64,000 nt of DNA from Prorocentrum cordatum (GCA_963575745.1 CAUYUJ010000914.1:402088-466087); one strand, 5' to 3'. Counted from the stretch's first letter, positions 31,947-42,903 are shown. The notes: generated by a model from the sequence alone, not told the origin. Numbers and translations: made by a program.

Positions 31947-32189
31947 AGAGGCACCAGCGCCATCGAGGGCGCCTCCGAAGGCGCCAGCCGGAAGCGCGCC
32001 GCAGGCCCCAGTGGTGCTCACCGTGCCGTTGGCCACGACGACGGCGGCGCGGTGGCCGCGGCGGTCGTCGTCGTTCGCCCCCGCAGTGGGATCGTGCGTC
32101 CCTGGAGCGCCCGGGATCGCCATCGGGCCTGCTGTTGCAGGAAAGCCTGGGCCAGGTCGCTACGGATGGAGGATGCGGGAGGGGGGAAG

Positions 32190-32272
32190 GAGCTCCTCCT
32201 CCTCCTCCTCCTCCTCCTCCTCCTCCTCCTCCTCCTCCTCCTCCTCCTCCCTCCTCCTCCTCCTCCTCCTGC
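32190..32272. repeat. (CTC)n tract
   Basis: CTC/TCC triplets with one short interruption. Confidence 0.9.
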
Positions 32273-32544
32273 TCCGTTCCCACCTCCCCAACCTCGCTGT
32301 TGGACAATGCTGAGGAAGAAAACGGTTCTCGACATAATCGCCTGCGCGACCCCTCCAAGCACCCCGCGCACGCACAACCCATCACACCCCCCCTTGCACA
32401 ACCTGCGCGATCGGATTCTCCTCTGCTGGTCAACCTGCATATCGGAGGAGGGCCCATCGAGACATCGAACGCCCTGCCGAACGAGTTTGGGGAGGATGGG
32501 TAGGACATCGAGAGGAGCTGGTGACCTCACCAGAAGCCCCCCTC

Positions 32545-32672
32545 CCCAGCGCGCGGAGCACGCAAGGGGGGCCGCGGGAGGCGCCGCAGGAACAGGGGGC
32601 AACGCCGGTCCAAGACATCCGCGCGGACGCGGACCTCCGAACACATGTCTTCTGTGCAGCTTTTCCCTTGGA
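32545..32672 (+). mobile_element. Introner-like foldback element, copy 2 (left-truncated)
   Basis: Core GCGCGCGGAGCACGC and GGAGGCGCCGC, and the right arm GCCGGTCCAAGACATCCGCG then CGGACCTCCGAACACATG. The expected left arm is missing or rearranged. Confidence 0.55.
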
Positions 32673-32829
32673 AGTTCGTCTGCAAGGGACCCAAATCATG
32701 TTTCTGATGCCTGGTAAGGGTTGCTGGGCTCTGCGGTCGGTGGCTCAACCTGGTCACCTCTCGTGTCTTGTGTACGGTCAAGAGCTTCTGCTCAGCGTGT
32801 CGCGACGGCGGCCCCGGCGACACGCTTCA

Positions 32830-33017
32830 GTATCGTTTAACCGATCCCCATCCCCAGCGGCATGGCCTGAGCCCCGCTGGCCGATTTACCCCCCTAATTC
32901 GATGGGGGTATAGGTCGTTCTCGCCAGGTTTCGAGGGGTGTATCCCCAACTGGGGTGGCAACTTGATGGGGGTCTCGAAGAGAATGGAGATGGGGATGGG
33001 GATCGGCGAAACGATAC
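32830..33017. mobile_element. MITE-like element with 27-bp inverted ends
   Basis: GTATCGTTT-2-CCGATCCCCATCCCCA at the left is matched by its reverse complement at the right, with about two mismatches over 27 bp. The element is 188 bp with no coding capacity. No clear target duplication is visible. It is a different family from the foldbacks on either side. Confidence 0.7.
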
Positions 33018-33253
33018 CGAACGCTATTGCCCTGCAGGCGGAGATCGTGCCGCTCCACTCCGCGGGGCGGGTGGCCGGGCACGGCTCGGGACGTCGACGC
33101 CCGGGGATGGGGACGTGGCCGCCGTGCCGCGCCGCAGCGTGGGGGGCCAGAGCTGGCGGAGCGGCACGCCGAACAGACGTCGCTGACCGCAGAGACGCCC
33201 AGGACCTGCTGGCGCAGGAATGCCATTCGCAGAAGCTCCGACGCCGGGATGTC

Positions 33254-33449
33254 AGGGGAACAAAAAGTGGCATGCACATAAAAACTCAGAGGTCCGCGCG
33301 GGCTTCTCGGATCCGCGCTGGATCCCCCTCCCTGGCGCGCGGAGCGCGCCAGGGGCGGCGCCGGAGGCGCCGCCGGGGGCCCCAGCGCCGATCCGAGAAA
33401 TCCGCGCGGACCTCCGAGTTGTTATGTCCATGCCACTTTTTGTTCCCCT
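33254..33449 (+). mobile_element. Introner-like foldback element, copy 3 (best preserved)
   Basis: 196 bp. The first 20 bases, AGGGGAACAAAAAGTGGCAT, are perfectly repeated in inverted orientation at the other end. The arms continue with CAGAGGTCCGCGCGG / CCGCGCGGACCTCCGAG. The core has two smaller hairpins, CTGGCGCGC-GCGCGCCAG and GGCGGCGCC-GGCGCCGCC. The whole element can fold on itself. Confidence 0.85.
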
Positions 33450-33647
33450 AGTGTTGCCACGCGGATCTCCAGGGAGGCCCCGACCAGCTCCACTGGGCCG
33501 TTCCATCCCGACCGGATTTCGAAAGCCCCGGGGCCCGGCAGGGGCCACCAGAGTCCGAAACTTGCCAGAAGCCTCCCCTGTCGTGATGCTTCACCACGCG
33601 AGGAGGCATAGCTTTTGGGCCACGACCTGGGTCTCGGGCAGCCGATA

Positions 33648-33705
33648 GAGAGGATCGGGGCACCCCCGCAACGCCCTCGACGAGACGCAGCTGCCGGATC
33701 TACGA
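33648..33705 (+). repeat. GGCGGCCGTTCGG dispersed repeat, diverged short copy
   Basis: GGATCGGGGCACCCCCGCAA and CTCGACGAGACGCAGCTGC match the right part of the family. Just downstream, 33739-33797 is a small foldback (CATGCCCCC / GGGGCATG) containing ACAGGCGGATTTTG, a motif repeated near 48575. Confidence 0.5.
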
Positions 33706-34279
33706 AAACGTTCGACGAGTCTCTACCCTTAGGTCGGACATGCCCCCCATACAGGCGGATTTTGAGAGAAAAATGACCCTTCTGTAGAGGGGCATGCCTG
33801 ACTTGACTCTACCCACAATCAAGTTGTGTTGCTCCCATCTAACTTACGGACCACAGCCCAGAAACAAGATCGAGCACCCGGAAAAGTATCGAAGCAGTGT
33901 CTGCCCCACACGCTAGCGCAGTGCCGAACGAGTATCGCCTCCCAGGGCCCGACACGTGAAAACCCAGCAGTTTCGGTACTTTTCAGGTGCTCGATTGTTT
34001 TCTGGTGGTCGAGGCTAACGTAGGCTGGAGCATGACGCGGGGAGGTCTGGGCGTACTCCGTTCTTCTTCCAGAGGGCGCGCCTCCGTCGATTCGCCCTGG
34101 CGGCCGTGCGTCTCCGAGTTGAAAATGCCTGAGAGCCGCGGCCCCTGACCCGGGCGACCGAGGCGCAGGCGCGGAAACCACGAACAGCGGCAGCACTTCG
34201 CCCTCCAGGCGAGCGTCGGCCACCCGTGGGCCAGTGCGGACGGGGGAGGTGGAGGGAGGGGGAGGACCAGGAGGAGGAG

Positions 34280-34577
34280 GGCGAGGGAGGGCGCGAGAAG
34301 GATGATGATGAGGAGGAGGAGGCGGAGGAGGAGAAGGAGGAGGAGGGGAGAAGGAGGTGGAGGAGGAAAAAGAGGACAAGAAGAAGGAGGAGGAGGAGGA
34401 GGAGGAGAAGACGGAGGAGGAGGGAGGAGGAGGAGTGAGGAGGAGGAGGAGGAGGAGGAGGAGAGGAGGAGGAGGAGGAGGAGGAGGAGGAGGGAGGAGG
34501 AGAAGGAGAGAAGAGGAGGAGGAGGAGGAGGAGGAGGAGGAGAGGAAAAGGAGGAAGGGAGGAGGGGAGGGGGGGGA

Positions 34578-34608
<31 letters not shown>

Positions 34609-34765
34609 AGGAGGAGGAGGAGGAGGAGGAGGAGGAGAGGGAGGAGGAGGAGGAGGAGGAGGGGGGGAGGAGAGGAGGGAGGGAGGAGGAGGAGGAGGAG
34701 GAGAAGGAGGAGAAGGAGGAGGAGGAGAGGAGGAGGAGGAGGAGGAGGAGGAGGAGGAGGAGGAG
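34280..34765. repeat. (GGA)n purine tract, about 490 bp
   Basis: Almost uninterrupted purine triplets on the plus strand. After about 215 bp of unique GC-rich DNA the opposite, pyrimidine, strand bias takes over at 34980. Confidence 0.93.
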
Positions 34766-34979
34766 ATGGCCGCACGTCCCCCTGCCCCTCGGGAGGAGCG
34801 CCTCGCGGTCCTGGATCTCCGCGCCGCGTCGCCGCTCGCCGAGGGCCGCCGGCGCCGCGGCGGCCCCCAGCGTCCCGCGGGCTGCCTCCGCGGCGCGGGC
34901 GGGCCGTCGGCGTCGCCGCCGTGGTCGTTGCCGTCGTCGCGGCAGTCGTCGGATTCGTCCTCGTCGTGGTCGTCGCGGT

Positions 34980-35360
34980 TGTCCTCCTCCTCCTCCTCCC
35001 TCGTCCCTCCTCGCGTCCTCTCCTCCTCCTCCTCCCTCCTCCTCGTCCCTCGTCCTCCTCCTCCCTCCTCCCTCCTCCTCCTCAACCTCCTGGTCCTCCC
35101 CCCTCCTCCTCCTCTCCTCCTCCTCCTCCTCCTCCTCCTCATCCTCCTCCTCCCCTCCTCCTCCCTCCTCCTCCTCCTCCTCCTCCTCCTCCTCCTCCTC
35201 CTCCTCTTCCGTTCTCGTCGTCGTGGTCGTGGTCGTCGTTCCCGTCGTCGCAATCGCCGTGGTCGACGTCGTTTTCATGGTCGTGGTCGTGGCCGTGGCC
35301 GTAACCGTGGTCGTCGACGTGGTTGTGGTCGTCGTCGTCTTCGCCGTCGTCGTTCCTGTC
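34980..35360. repeat. (CTC)n tract followed by GTC/GTG triplets
   Basis: CTC triplets to about 35210, then CGTCGT and GGTCGT triplets to about 35360. With the GGA tract upstream it forms a large, loosely matched inverted purine/pyrimidine pair. Confidence 0.9.
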
Positions 35361-36079
35361 GAGGTGCGAGGATCGTGGATCGAGGAGGCCGTTTACGGAT
35401 CCTTCGAACTGCCGCCTGGCCTTCGGCGGCCGTCTCCGTCCTCTTTCTGTCCCCCCTTCCTCCTCCCCATCCTCCCCATCCTCCTCCTCGCGCGGATCCC
35501 CCAAAACGGGAGGCGGCGGCGGTGGAGTGATAACGGGCCGAATGTATCCAATGACCACACAGCCAACACTCTAAAGGAACATTGCACTATGCACCCGATC
35601 GTGCGCCCTGTATATATACACACAAGACTGCAATGGCGCTTCGCGCCATGCGCCTTGTTCCGGACGCTTCTCTGGCAAAACAATAAATCATCGTTTGCGT
35701 CAGCACCGCTGCCATTGGGAGGAGGTAAGGAGAACAGTTTCGTCTGGCTCTTCATCTGCCACCTCCAAGGTTTATCCCTACCCATCCCTTCCTCCTCCGT
35801 TCCTCCTCTTCCGCCTCCGCTGGAGGTTGAGTCCATCCTTTGAGGAAGTAAGGATCTCTCCCATGACACGCCGAAGAAGTCGCAGCAGCTCTGAACAATC
35901 GTTGTTTAGTCGCTGCCTGAATGCCTGGAGGGCTCCAGGCACTCAGGAAATCTTCGATCGTCGAACTTCGAATCTAGATCCATTGCCTGTCTCTCTCGAT
36001 CGATGAGTTTAAACCTCGAGCCTCAAGCGTGGAACCGAGATCGTCGGGTCAACTCGATGTACTTCGTACGAGAACGCCG
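35361..36079. other. No recognised gene
   Basis: Lower-GC unique sequence with a short ATATATA run near 35611. ORFs are short or overlap; no domain was recognised. Confidence 0.45.
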
Positions 36080-36560
36080 TCTGGGCGTTTATGGGTCTCT
36101 TTTGGGCCGTCCTGGGGCCCTCTTGGGCCGCCCTGGGGCCTTCATGGGCCGTCTTGGGGAGGCCCTCCAGAGGTCTTCTGAAGCTATCTAGGAAGGCCCT
36201 CTTAAGGGGCCTCCAATGGCCTTCTTGGGGGTCTCTCATGGCTTTCGTGGGTCTCTCTTGGGAGCCTTCTGGGGGGCATCTTGGGCTTCTTGTGGGCAGT
36301 CTCGGGGCTCTCTGGGGCAATCTTGGGGCCCTCTTGGGCCGTCTTCAAGCCCTCTGGGGAGCCTCTTGGGCCGTCTTGGGGCGATGTCGGGGGCCCATCG
36401 GGCCGTCTTGAACGCTGCGAAGACCCCCAAAACTGATATGCTAAAATATACAGTATCCTAAGGGAACGGGGCGATTTGTGCTTCTTCGGGGCTGTCTTAA
36501 CGGCCTCTTGGGGCGTATTGGGGGCCTCCTGGGTCGTCTTCAGATCATCGAGGTTCATAT
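36080..36560 (-). repeat. GGCCCAAGAGG-type degenerate repeat, minus orientation
   Basis: Many variants of TCTTGGGCCGTCTTGGGG and CCCTCTTGGGCC, the reverse complement of the motifs at 28030-28500. Confidence 0.75.
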
Positions 36561-36924
36561 GTGGATTGCTCCCCCATGATTGCGAGCCCCGAATGGTCGC
36601 TCAACCAATCGGTTACCCAGCAAAACGAACACGGAAACTACAGCATGCAATTCCTTGAGCCCCTGGGATCGGACCAGGACCGAATCCACGGAACAAAAAG
36701 TCAAAGACGAATGGGCATTGCTGCCAGCTGTTCGAAATTCATCTTAGGAGGCGGGGTTGGAGGGAGGCTGGAGGAGGCACGAGCACGGCTGGGTCGCGCC
36801 TCAGCTCCGCGAGGCTCAGAGGCAGGCTCAGGCATTCCCGAAGGCGCAAGGAGCCGACGCGAGACATCCTCATACCCTGCTGGACGTCGCACGCTCTCAG
36901 GCCGACTTTCGTCGGCTTCCTGGC

Positions 36925-37013
36925 CTCGGGATGCCTTCCACTGGCTGCGTCTCGCGGAGGGCGTTCCAGCGGTGCCCGGTTCGCCCCGAACGGCCGCCAG
37001 GGAGCCAAGCAAT
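36925..37013 (-). repeat. GGCGGCCGTTCGG dispersed repeat, inverted copy
   Basis: GGCTGCGTCTCGCGGAGG and GCCCCGAACGGCCGCC, the reverse complement of the copies at 7996 and 31378. Confidence 0.7.
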
Positions 37014-37975
37014 GGCTCGAAACTGAGGAGCGCCGACAGGTCCGCCCCTCGGCGGCTGCGCCACGTCCAGGCTCCTGCTCGCCAGTTTCGGATGCTCGTC
37101 CTCACCGTTTTCGGATGCGTGTTCCCGCACGTTTCGGAGGCCAGTTCGTCAGAGTTTCGGAGGGCTGTTCTCGAATTCGTCGGTTTAGTGCGGTGCCTCG
37201 CAGCCTGGGTCTGCTATGTTGCTGAGGGCGCCGCCGGTGCATCGCACCCCGCAGGGTCTGGCACAATACCGCCAGCTGAGACAGCAGAGGTCATGACGCC
37301 CCAGCCATCTGGGTGAGTTCCGTCTGCGTTGTCTGTTCCTGCCCAACATCATCCATACGATTTGGCGCAACTATCAGAGTATGTGAAGTAAAGCGCCGCG
37401 AACTGACAGTAGATGTCAAGGCTTTCCACACATGTGGGATAATTCCGTCTGCGCTATCTGCTCTAGCCCAAGATCAATCACAATCTTGGACGAAACTGAA
37501 GACCGCTTCGACAGGAAAGCCGCCATTTGGCCGTGGTGGGGGCGATGTTGGATCCAAGTCTGGCCGCCTCAGCCGTACCTGGTAGAGCGGACTAAATGGC
37601 CTGTTCTCTCCTCTTACCACGCGAAAGTCACGCGTGCTGCCTCTTCCACTTATGCTATGTATTCCAGTTAGGTGCCTGCATACGTACTCCACACTTTGGA
37701 TGGAAAATTCATGTTGCGAAATTTGTTGTTCCACTACGCTCGACGGATGCACGTCTGCCCCGTGAGCCCATCATGAGCCGTGTTGTTGTCTTCACTAAGC
37801 CTGAAGCAAACAAACTATATCGCCAGAGGAGTAGCACAATATTTTCTTGTATCCAGCGGGCGCAAGCGAGCCAGAGCAGGTGCAGGGGACAGACGGGCAA
37901 CGGACGGGGGACGCTGGGAGCAGATCGGGCACGACGGGGCGCGGGGAGCGGGAAGGCGAGGTCAGGACAAGAGCC
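37014..37975. other. No recognised gene; short divergent duplication
   Basis: TTCCGTCTGCGTTGTCTGTTC (near 37318) and TTCCGTCTGCGCTATCTGCTC (near 37443) mark a diverged duplication about 125 bp apart. Moderate GC and no recognised domain. Confidence 0.4.
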
Positions 37976-37979
37976 GCTC

Positions 37980-38200
37980 AGAACGTGAAGTACATCGCGG
38001 TTGTGCCGCAACCGCGCGCATGAGCCTTCGGAGCTCCGTGCGAATCTCTTGACTGGCGCTGGACCCTCCTTCCCTGGCGAGTGGAGGGCACCAGGGGCGG
38101 CACCGGAGACGCCGCCAGGGGGGCTCTTCCAGCGCCGATCCACGAGATCCGCGCGGAGCCACGAAAGTTCCATCGCATGCAAGTGTTTATTCTTCGATGT
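37980..38200 (+). mobile_element. Introner-like foldback element, copy 4
   Basis: TTCGGAGCTCCGTGCGAAT on the left pairs with GATCCGCGCGGAGCCACGAA on the right. The core has GGGGCGGCACCGGAGACGCC. The outer arms are more diverged than in the copy at 33254. Confidence 0.65.
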
Positions 38201-39199
38201 TCGAGGTCAGGGCGCCCCTGCTCAATTTGCTTGGCGTGGTCGGCAACTTTTGATCGCTCTCCAGCGGAACGAACCCCAGGCCGCATATGACCTGCGCCCT
38301 GAAAACCCCAGGCGGAGAGAACAAGACCCCCACCACAGACGGGAGCAATTGAGTGCACAGGCCACCGGAGCTGCGCCAAGTGACGAGCTGTCCTGTGGCC
38401 GGAACTTCGACAATGGACTCATGCGTTACCTGTCGGCATTCGGCTGTCGTCGGGCCGTCTTCGGCGGTCTCTGGCTGTCTGCGGCGGTCTCGGGACGTTC
38501 TCGGCGGTCTGCTGCGGTCTTCGGCGGTCCTGAGACGTGCTCGGTGGCCTTCTGCGCGAAAGCTGGACGGGCTGCCCTCAACAACAAAGGGGTTCGTGTT
38601 GCTTTCCTTTTTGTTCGCATCCCCGGAGCGCGCAGCGCTGACATCTTCCGCATAGCAGGGATGACAGGTACAGCCGTGACACAGCTCCTTCTCGTGCCGC
38701 GGGGCGGGCCGACGAAGAAGAGCGAGCCAGGGAGGACACTTTTCCTTCGCCGCCCGCACATCCCACCGATTGCACCCACGGGCGGCGCATGAGCGATGCT
38801 GCGCAGACGAGCGGGATGCACAGTCACGAGCCTTGGCCACGTGCGGAAGCTCGGCCACGCTCGCAGCGGTCCGGGGGCGGAACCGAAACGCAGCTGAAGC
38901 GGCCTACAGTCGGGGCCTTGACCTAAGGAACCCAAAATAAGGAACGAGGCCCCTTTTTTCCCTAAGTTAAACTTCGACTTCCGATCGAAAACATAAGGAA
39001 AACCTGAGGCAAGCTGCGAAACACTTAAGGAACGCGGAGCCCCTCCCCAACGAAAAGGGTTCCTTCTTCGGCGCCCCGACTGTATGATTCCACCATCGAA
39101 CGCCGAGGGCGACCAGCGCCTCTGGCGATATAGAGCACGAGCAAAGCGGAGGCCGGAGCCGCGACCAGAGCGGCGGCGCGCCGCGCACCGGCCTCTCGA

Positions 39200-39405
39200 G
39201 CGGGAAGGGCGGAGCGGCACAGGCACGCGCAGGCTCTGCGGAGCTCCGCGCGGGCGGCCGGGATCGGCGCGGGGGCGCCCCCGCCCGGCACGCGGGGCGC
39301 GCCAGGGGTTCGGCGCCGGAGGCGCCGCCAGGGAGCTCCAGCGCAGCTCCAAGAAGTCCGCGCGGGGCTCCGGAGAGTTTCGGCGGATGCCGCCTTCTGT
39401 CCTCC
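39200..39405 (+). mobile_element. Introner-like foldback element, copy 5
   Basis: CTGCGGAGCTCCGCGCGGG pairs with CCGCGCGGGGCTCCGGAG. The core is GCGGGGCGCGCCAGGGG and CGGCGCCGGAGGCGCCGCC. Confidence 0.7.
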
Positions 39406-39599
39406 GATGCTTCGCAGCACGAGAACCCCAGTCCCTGTGGGAGAGGGCCTAAGTCAGGAGGACCGGCAAGAAAAAATTATCCCGGCAAAGCAACCTAACA
39501 GCGACGTGTAGGAGCATATCTGGAAGCATTCCCCTTAAGATTCAGATGAGAATCCGGTTGTAGAATTCTGCTGTTCTCGCAGTCGTAGTCGCATTCGCG

Positions 39600-40255
39600 A
39601 TGACAGTCGCAGTGGCAACGGCAGTCGCAGCCTCAGCCTCAGCCTGCCTCAGCCTCAGCCTGCCTCAGCCTCAGCCTGCCTCAGCCTCAGCCTCAGTTCA
39701 GCCTCAGCATCAGCCTTCAGCCTGCCTCAGCCTCAGCCTGCATCAGCCTCAGCCTCAGCCTCAGCCTGCCTCAGCATCAGCCTGCTCAGCCTCAGCCTCA
39801 GCCTGCCTCAGCCTCCCTCAGCCTGCTTCAGCCTCAGCCTCAGTCTGCCTTCAGCCTCGGCCTCAGCCTCAGCCTGCCTCAGCCTCAGCCTCAGCATCAG
39901 CCTCAGCCTCAGCCTCAGCCTCAGCCTGCCTCAGCATCAGCCTGCCTCAGCCTCAGCCTCAGCCTCAGCCTGCCTCAGCCTCAGCCTCAGCCTGCTTCAG
40001 CCTCAGCCTCAGTCTGCCTTCAGCCTCAGCCTCAGCCTCAGCCTGCCTCAGCCTCAGCCTGCATCAGCCTCAGCCTCAGCCTCAGCCTGCCTCAGCATCA
40101 GCCTGCCTCAGCCTCAGCCTCAGCCTGCCTCAGCCTCAGCCTCAGCCTGCTTCAGCCTCAGCCTCAGCCTGCCTTCAGCCTCGGCCTCAGCCTCAGCCTC
40201 AGCCTGCCTCAGCCTGCATCAGCCTCAGCCTCAGCATCAGCCTGCCTCAGCATTC
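39600..40255 (+). repeat. CAGCCT hexanucleotide array
   Basis: About 650 bp of CAGCCT units with CAGCAT and TGCCT variants. A 43-bp sequence beginning AGTCCCTGTGGGAGAGGG occurs on both sides, near 39430 and 40311. An 266-residue ORF (Ser-Ala, Pro-Gln and Leu-Ser dipeptide runs) crosses the array but only reflects the repeat. Confidence 0.9.
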
Positions 40256-40493
40256 AAAATGTGGCCCGGGAACGGAGTTCTGGGAACTCGAAGAACACGA
40301 AGAGGCCTACAGTCCCTGTGGGAGAGGGCCTAAGTCAGAAGGACCAGCAAGAACAAATAGGAACAGGGGGTCTCCTTTCTGGGCATGGATATCGAACTAA
40401 GCCGCACAGACTCATTCTCCCTGATGCATAGACGGGGACCTAAGAAGCGATGCTACATCTTCACTATGTCGTCAGGGCCGATGATTTGGATGA

Positions 40494-40682
40494 CCTAGAA
40501 AAATGCCATAAACATAAACTTTTGGCTCTCCGCGCAGATGTCTTGGATCCGCGCTGGCCCCCCCCATTGGCGCGCGGCGTGCGCCAGGGGCGGCGCGGGA
40601 GGCGCCGCCAGGGGTGACCCCGGCGCTGATCCGAGAAATCCGCGCGGAGCGCAACTGTTTATGTTTACGGAGGTTCTCTTCG
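40494..40682 (+). mobile_element. Introner-like foldback element, copy 6
   Basis: ATGCCATAAACATAAACTTT on the left is matched by the inverted GTTTATGTTTACGGAGG on the right. Arms CTTGGATCCGCGCTGG / CCGGCGCTGATCCGAG. Core TGGCGCGCGGCGTGCGCCAG and GGAGGCGCCGCC. Confidence 0.75.
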
Positions 40683-41069
40683 TCGATTAGGGGTTTTTTT
40701 ATCCTCGATGATTTGATGGGCCTCTTTTCCGCCACCACCACCACCATGAGTTGGAGGGGGGAAGGAGGTGGAGGATGAGGAGGGAGGAAGAAGAAGATGG
40801 GGGAGGAAGACACCCCCCCTTCAACTTGTGGTGATGGGGGTGGGAAACCTGGCCCAGCATGACTCGAGCGATCGAGAGCCTCGGGGCAGCCGCGCCTCAG
40901 GAGATGGAGAAGGAGCGGAGCGGCGGCCGGAGCGGCGGCGCTGCGCTCGCCTGCTTCTCGCCCCCGCGGGGCGGGCCGCGGCGCCCGGAGGAGGCGGAGG
41001 AGTCGGAGTCGGAGTCGGAGGACATCGGGTGCGCCCAGGAGGAGGGGAGGCAGGACTCGGGAAGCAACT

Positions 41070-41250
41070 CCTCCTCCTCCTCTTCCTCCTCCTCCTCTTC
41101 CACCTCCTCCTCCTCCACCTCCTCCTCCTCCTCCTCCTCCTCCTCCTCCACCTTCTCCTCCTCCTCCTCCTCCTCCTCCTCCTGCTCCTCCTCCTCCTCC
41201 ACCACCTCCACCTCCTCCTCCTCCTCCTCCTCCTCCTCCTCCTCCTCCGG
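41070..41250. repeat. (CTC)n tract
   Basis: CTC/TCC triplets with a few CTT and CAC interruptions. Confidence 0.92.
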
Positions 41251-41329
41251 TGCCCTCCCGGGAGGGCCGCCCCCCCCCCGCGCTCCTGCCCCCCTTATCT
41301 CCGCGCCGGGGCCGCCCGTGTGCTGAGCT

Positions 41330-41890
41330 AGAAGGCCCGATCAGAGCCAGCAGACCCGACCAAGGGGGGCATCAAGCGGAACTCAACGGGACTCGGCCTG
41401 TTTTCGAGTACGGATATACCAGCGCCGATGCTGAATTCAACCTCCCAGGAGTTGCAATCATCTGGTATGACAGGGGAGGCAGGAATTGTCGGTGGCGAGC
41501 CTGGGGGGGGGCAGTGAGGAGGGGCGGGCCTTCTCAGGAGGCTCGCAAGGGCTCGAGCCTCCCGAGAAGTTTCAGAGGCCTTCCCCGAAGGCGCAGAAAA
41601 CTTGACAGGAGGCCAGAGGGCTTGTGAGAAGCCCCGCCGCCTTCTGAGAAGGCCTGCTCCTTCTCACTTCCTCCCGAGCGCTCCGCCGAAGTCTGGCGAC
41701 AACTCCTGAGAGGTCTTCGGAACCAAATGACTCCGAGCTAGCAAACCCGATCAAGGGGCCGTTAAACCGACTTGCCCACTATCTAGCGGGACGACGCGGA
41801 CCTAAGCGGGATCAGGCCTGTTTTCGACCGCCGCCGATGTTGAATGCAACCTCCCCGGAGCTGTATCCTGTATAACCAGAACAGGATTCT
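41330..41890. repeat. Diverged direct duplication around a foldback
   Basis: 41330-41480 and 41737-41890 share CCCGA-CAAGGGG, GGCCTGTTTTCGA and GAATTCAACCTCCCAGGAG-type phrases in the same order. Between them (about 41510-41690) lies a GAGAAGG foldback: GTGAGGAGGGGCGGGCCTTC at the left against GAAGGCCTGCTCCTTCTCAC at the right. Confidence 0.6.
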
Positions 41891-42359
41891 CGCCCGAGGC
41901 ATGTGCGCGGTCGAGGGATGGCATGGGGACGTGCTGAGCGACGACGAGGGGGATATCAAGTCATAACGGCCCGTAAACGCGGACACGGATGAACCAGGAC
42001 ACTGGCACGACCAAGAAAACTACAATCGTCATCCTTCGCCTACTCCCGCCAGGTCCGGCAAAGTTATGGTTTGCATTGCCCTGGTTCCCCGTTGCCCCTG
42101 AAATCTGCGAGGTAGCATGGTGCTGCCCATGATCCCTGACATCCGCCGATATGTTTCTTTACAACAAAGAAGACGCGGCCCCGGAGGCCACGACCGCTTC
42201 CCCTGGGGCAGGTTTCTCGTCCCCGATCCGTCTCTGATGGCCCTGGGGCGCGACGTCGCCCCCCAGAGGCCGAAGCCGAGGAGAGACGCTGGCATCGTCG
42301 GAGCTCTGGGATGTCACCACTCTGCCAAGCCGAAAACCGGCCGTTTTAAACCGTTTTAT

Positions 42360-42530
42360 CAGAAGCAATTCATCCGGACGGATTCGTCTGTGACGTTTTC
42401 GTCCGAACGGGTTCATCCGATGACGAGCTCATCAGGGCGAGAACATCCAGGCAACTTCATCTGGACCAGCTCGTCCAGAATAAACGTTCTTCCAGATGAA
42501 CTCGCCGCGGATGAAGTTGTTTGGAATGAT
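42360..42530 (+). repeat. Degenerate TTCATCCGGAC-type repeat
   Basis: About nine irregular variants of TTCATC-GGA-GA and TTCGTCC-GA in 170 bp. It lies just beyond the stop codon of the transporter gene, on its 3' side. Confidence 0.5.
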
Positions 42531-42548
42531 GTGACCGCCGTCAAGTCC

Positions 42549-42903
42549 TCACACCCTGCCTTGCACGTGTCCAGATACGCCAGAACCCAAAGGCCACGGC
42601 CTCACCCTCCTGGTGTGAGCCGGGCCCAGGCGCTTAGGCGCAGCGGCGGGTCTTTCTTTCGTTCGTCCGCTCGTTCCCCCTCCTGCACGCCCCCGAGAGG
42701 AGTCGGAGTCGGCGGCCGACTCTGCGGCCACGTCCTCCAGGGTGCTGGGCAGCTTCCTGCCGCGGGTCTCCGGCAGCTGCATGCCCAGCGCCCCGCTGAC
42801 GAGGCACGGCACCGCGAAGATGACGAGGGCGAGGCTCGGCCTTCTGCGGCCGATCTCCACGACGAACGGCGCCAGGATCGCGCCGGCCCGCCCGAATATG
42901 GAC
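42549..42903 (-). CDS. SLC22-like transporter, last coding segment
   Basis: Starts after an AG at 42905-42904 and reads SIFGRAGAILAPFVVEIG, a hydrophobic helix (SLALVIFAVPCLVSGALG), then LPETRGRKLPSTLEDV. The last phrase is the hallmark C-terminal LPET-x-LP-T-EDV of the SLC22 family. A low-complexity cytosolic tail of about 60 residues follows to the stop at 42549. Joined to the preceding segment by removing 42904-43303 (GT...AG), it gives SYASIFGRAG in frame. Confidence 0.82.

Noticed and set aside
34280-35280. Very long Glu/Arg/Gly and Ser/Pro/Leu ORFs on both strands
   Set aside because: Triplet repeats without stops give long ORFs in all frames; there is no domain or start context.
39600-40400. 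266-residue Ser-Ala/Pro-Gln ORF
   Set aside because: It is fully explained by the CAGCCT hexanucleotide array; only the last 50 residues are non-repetitive.
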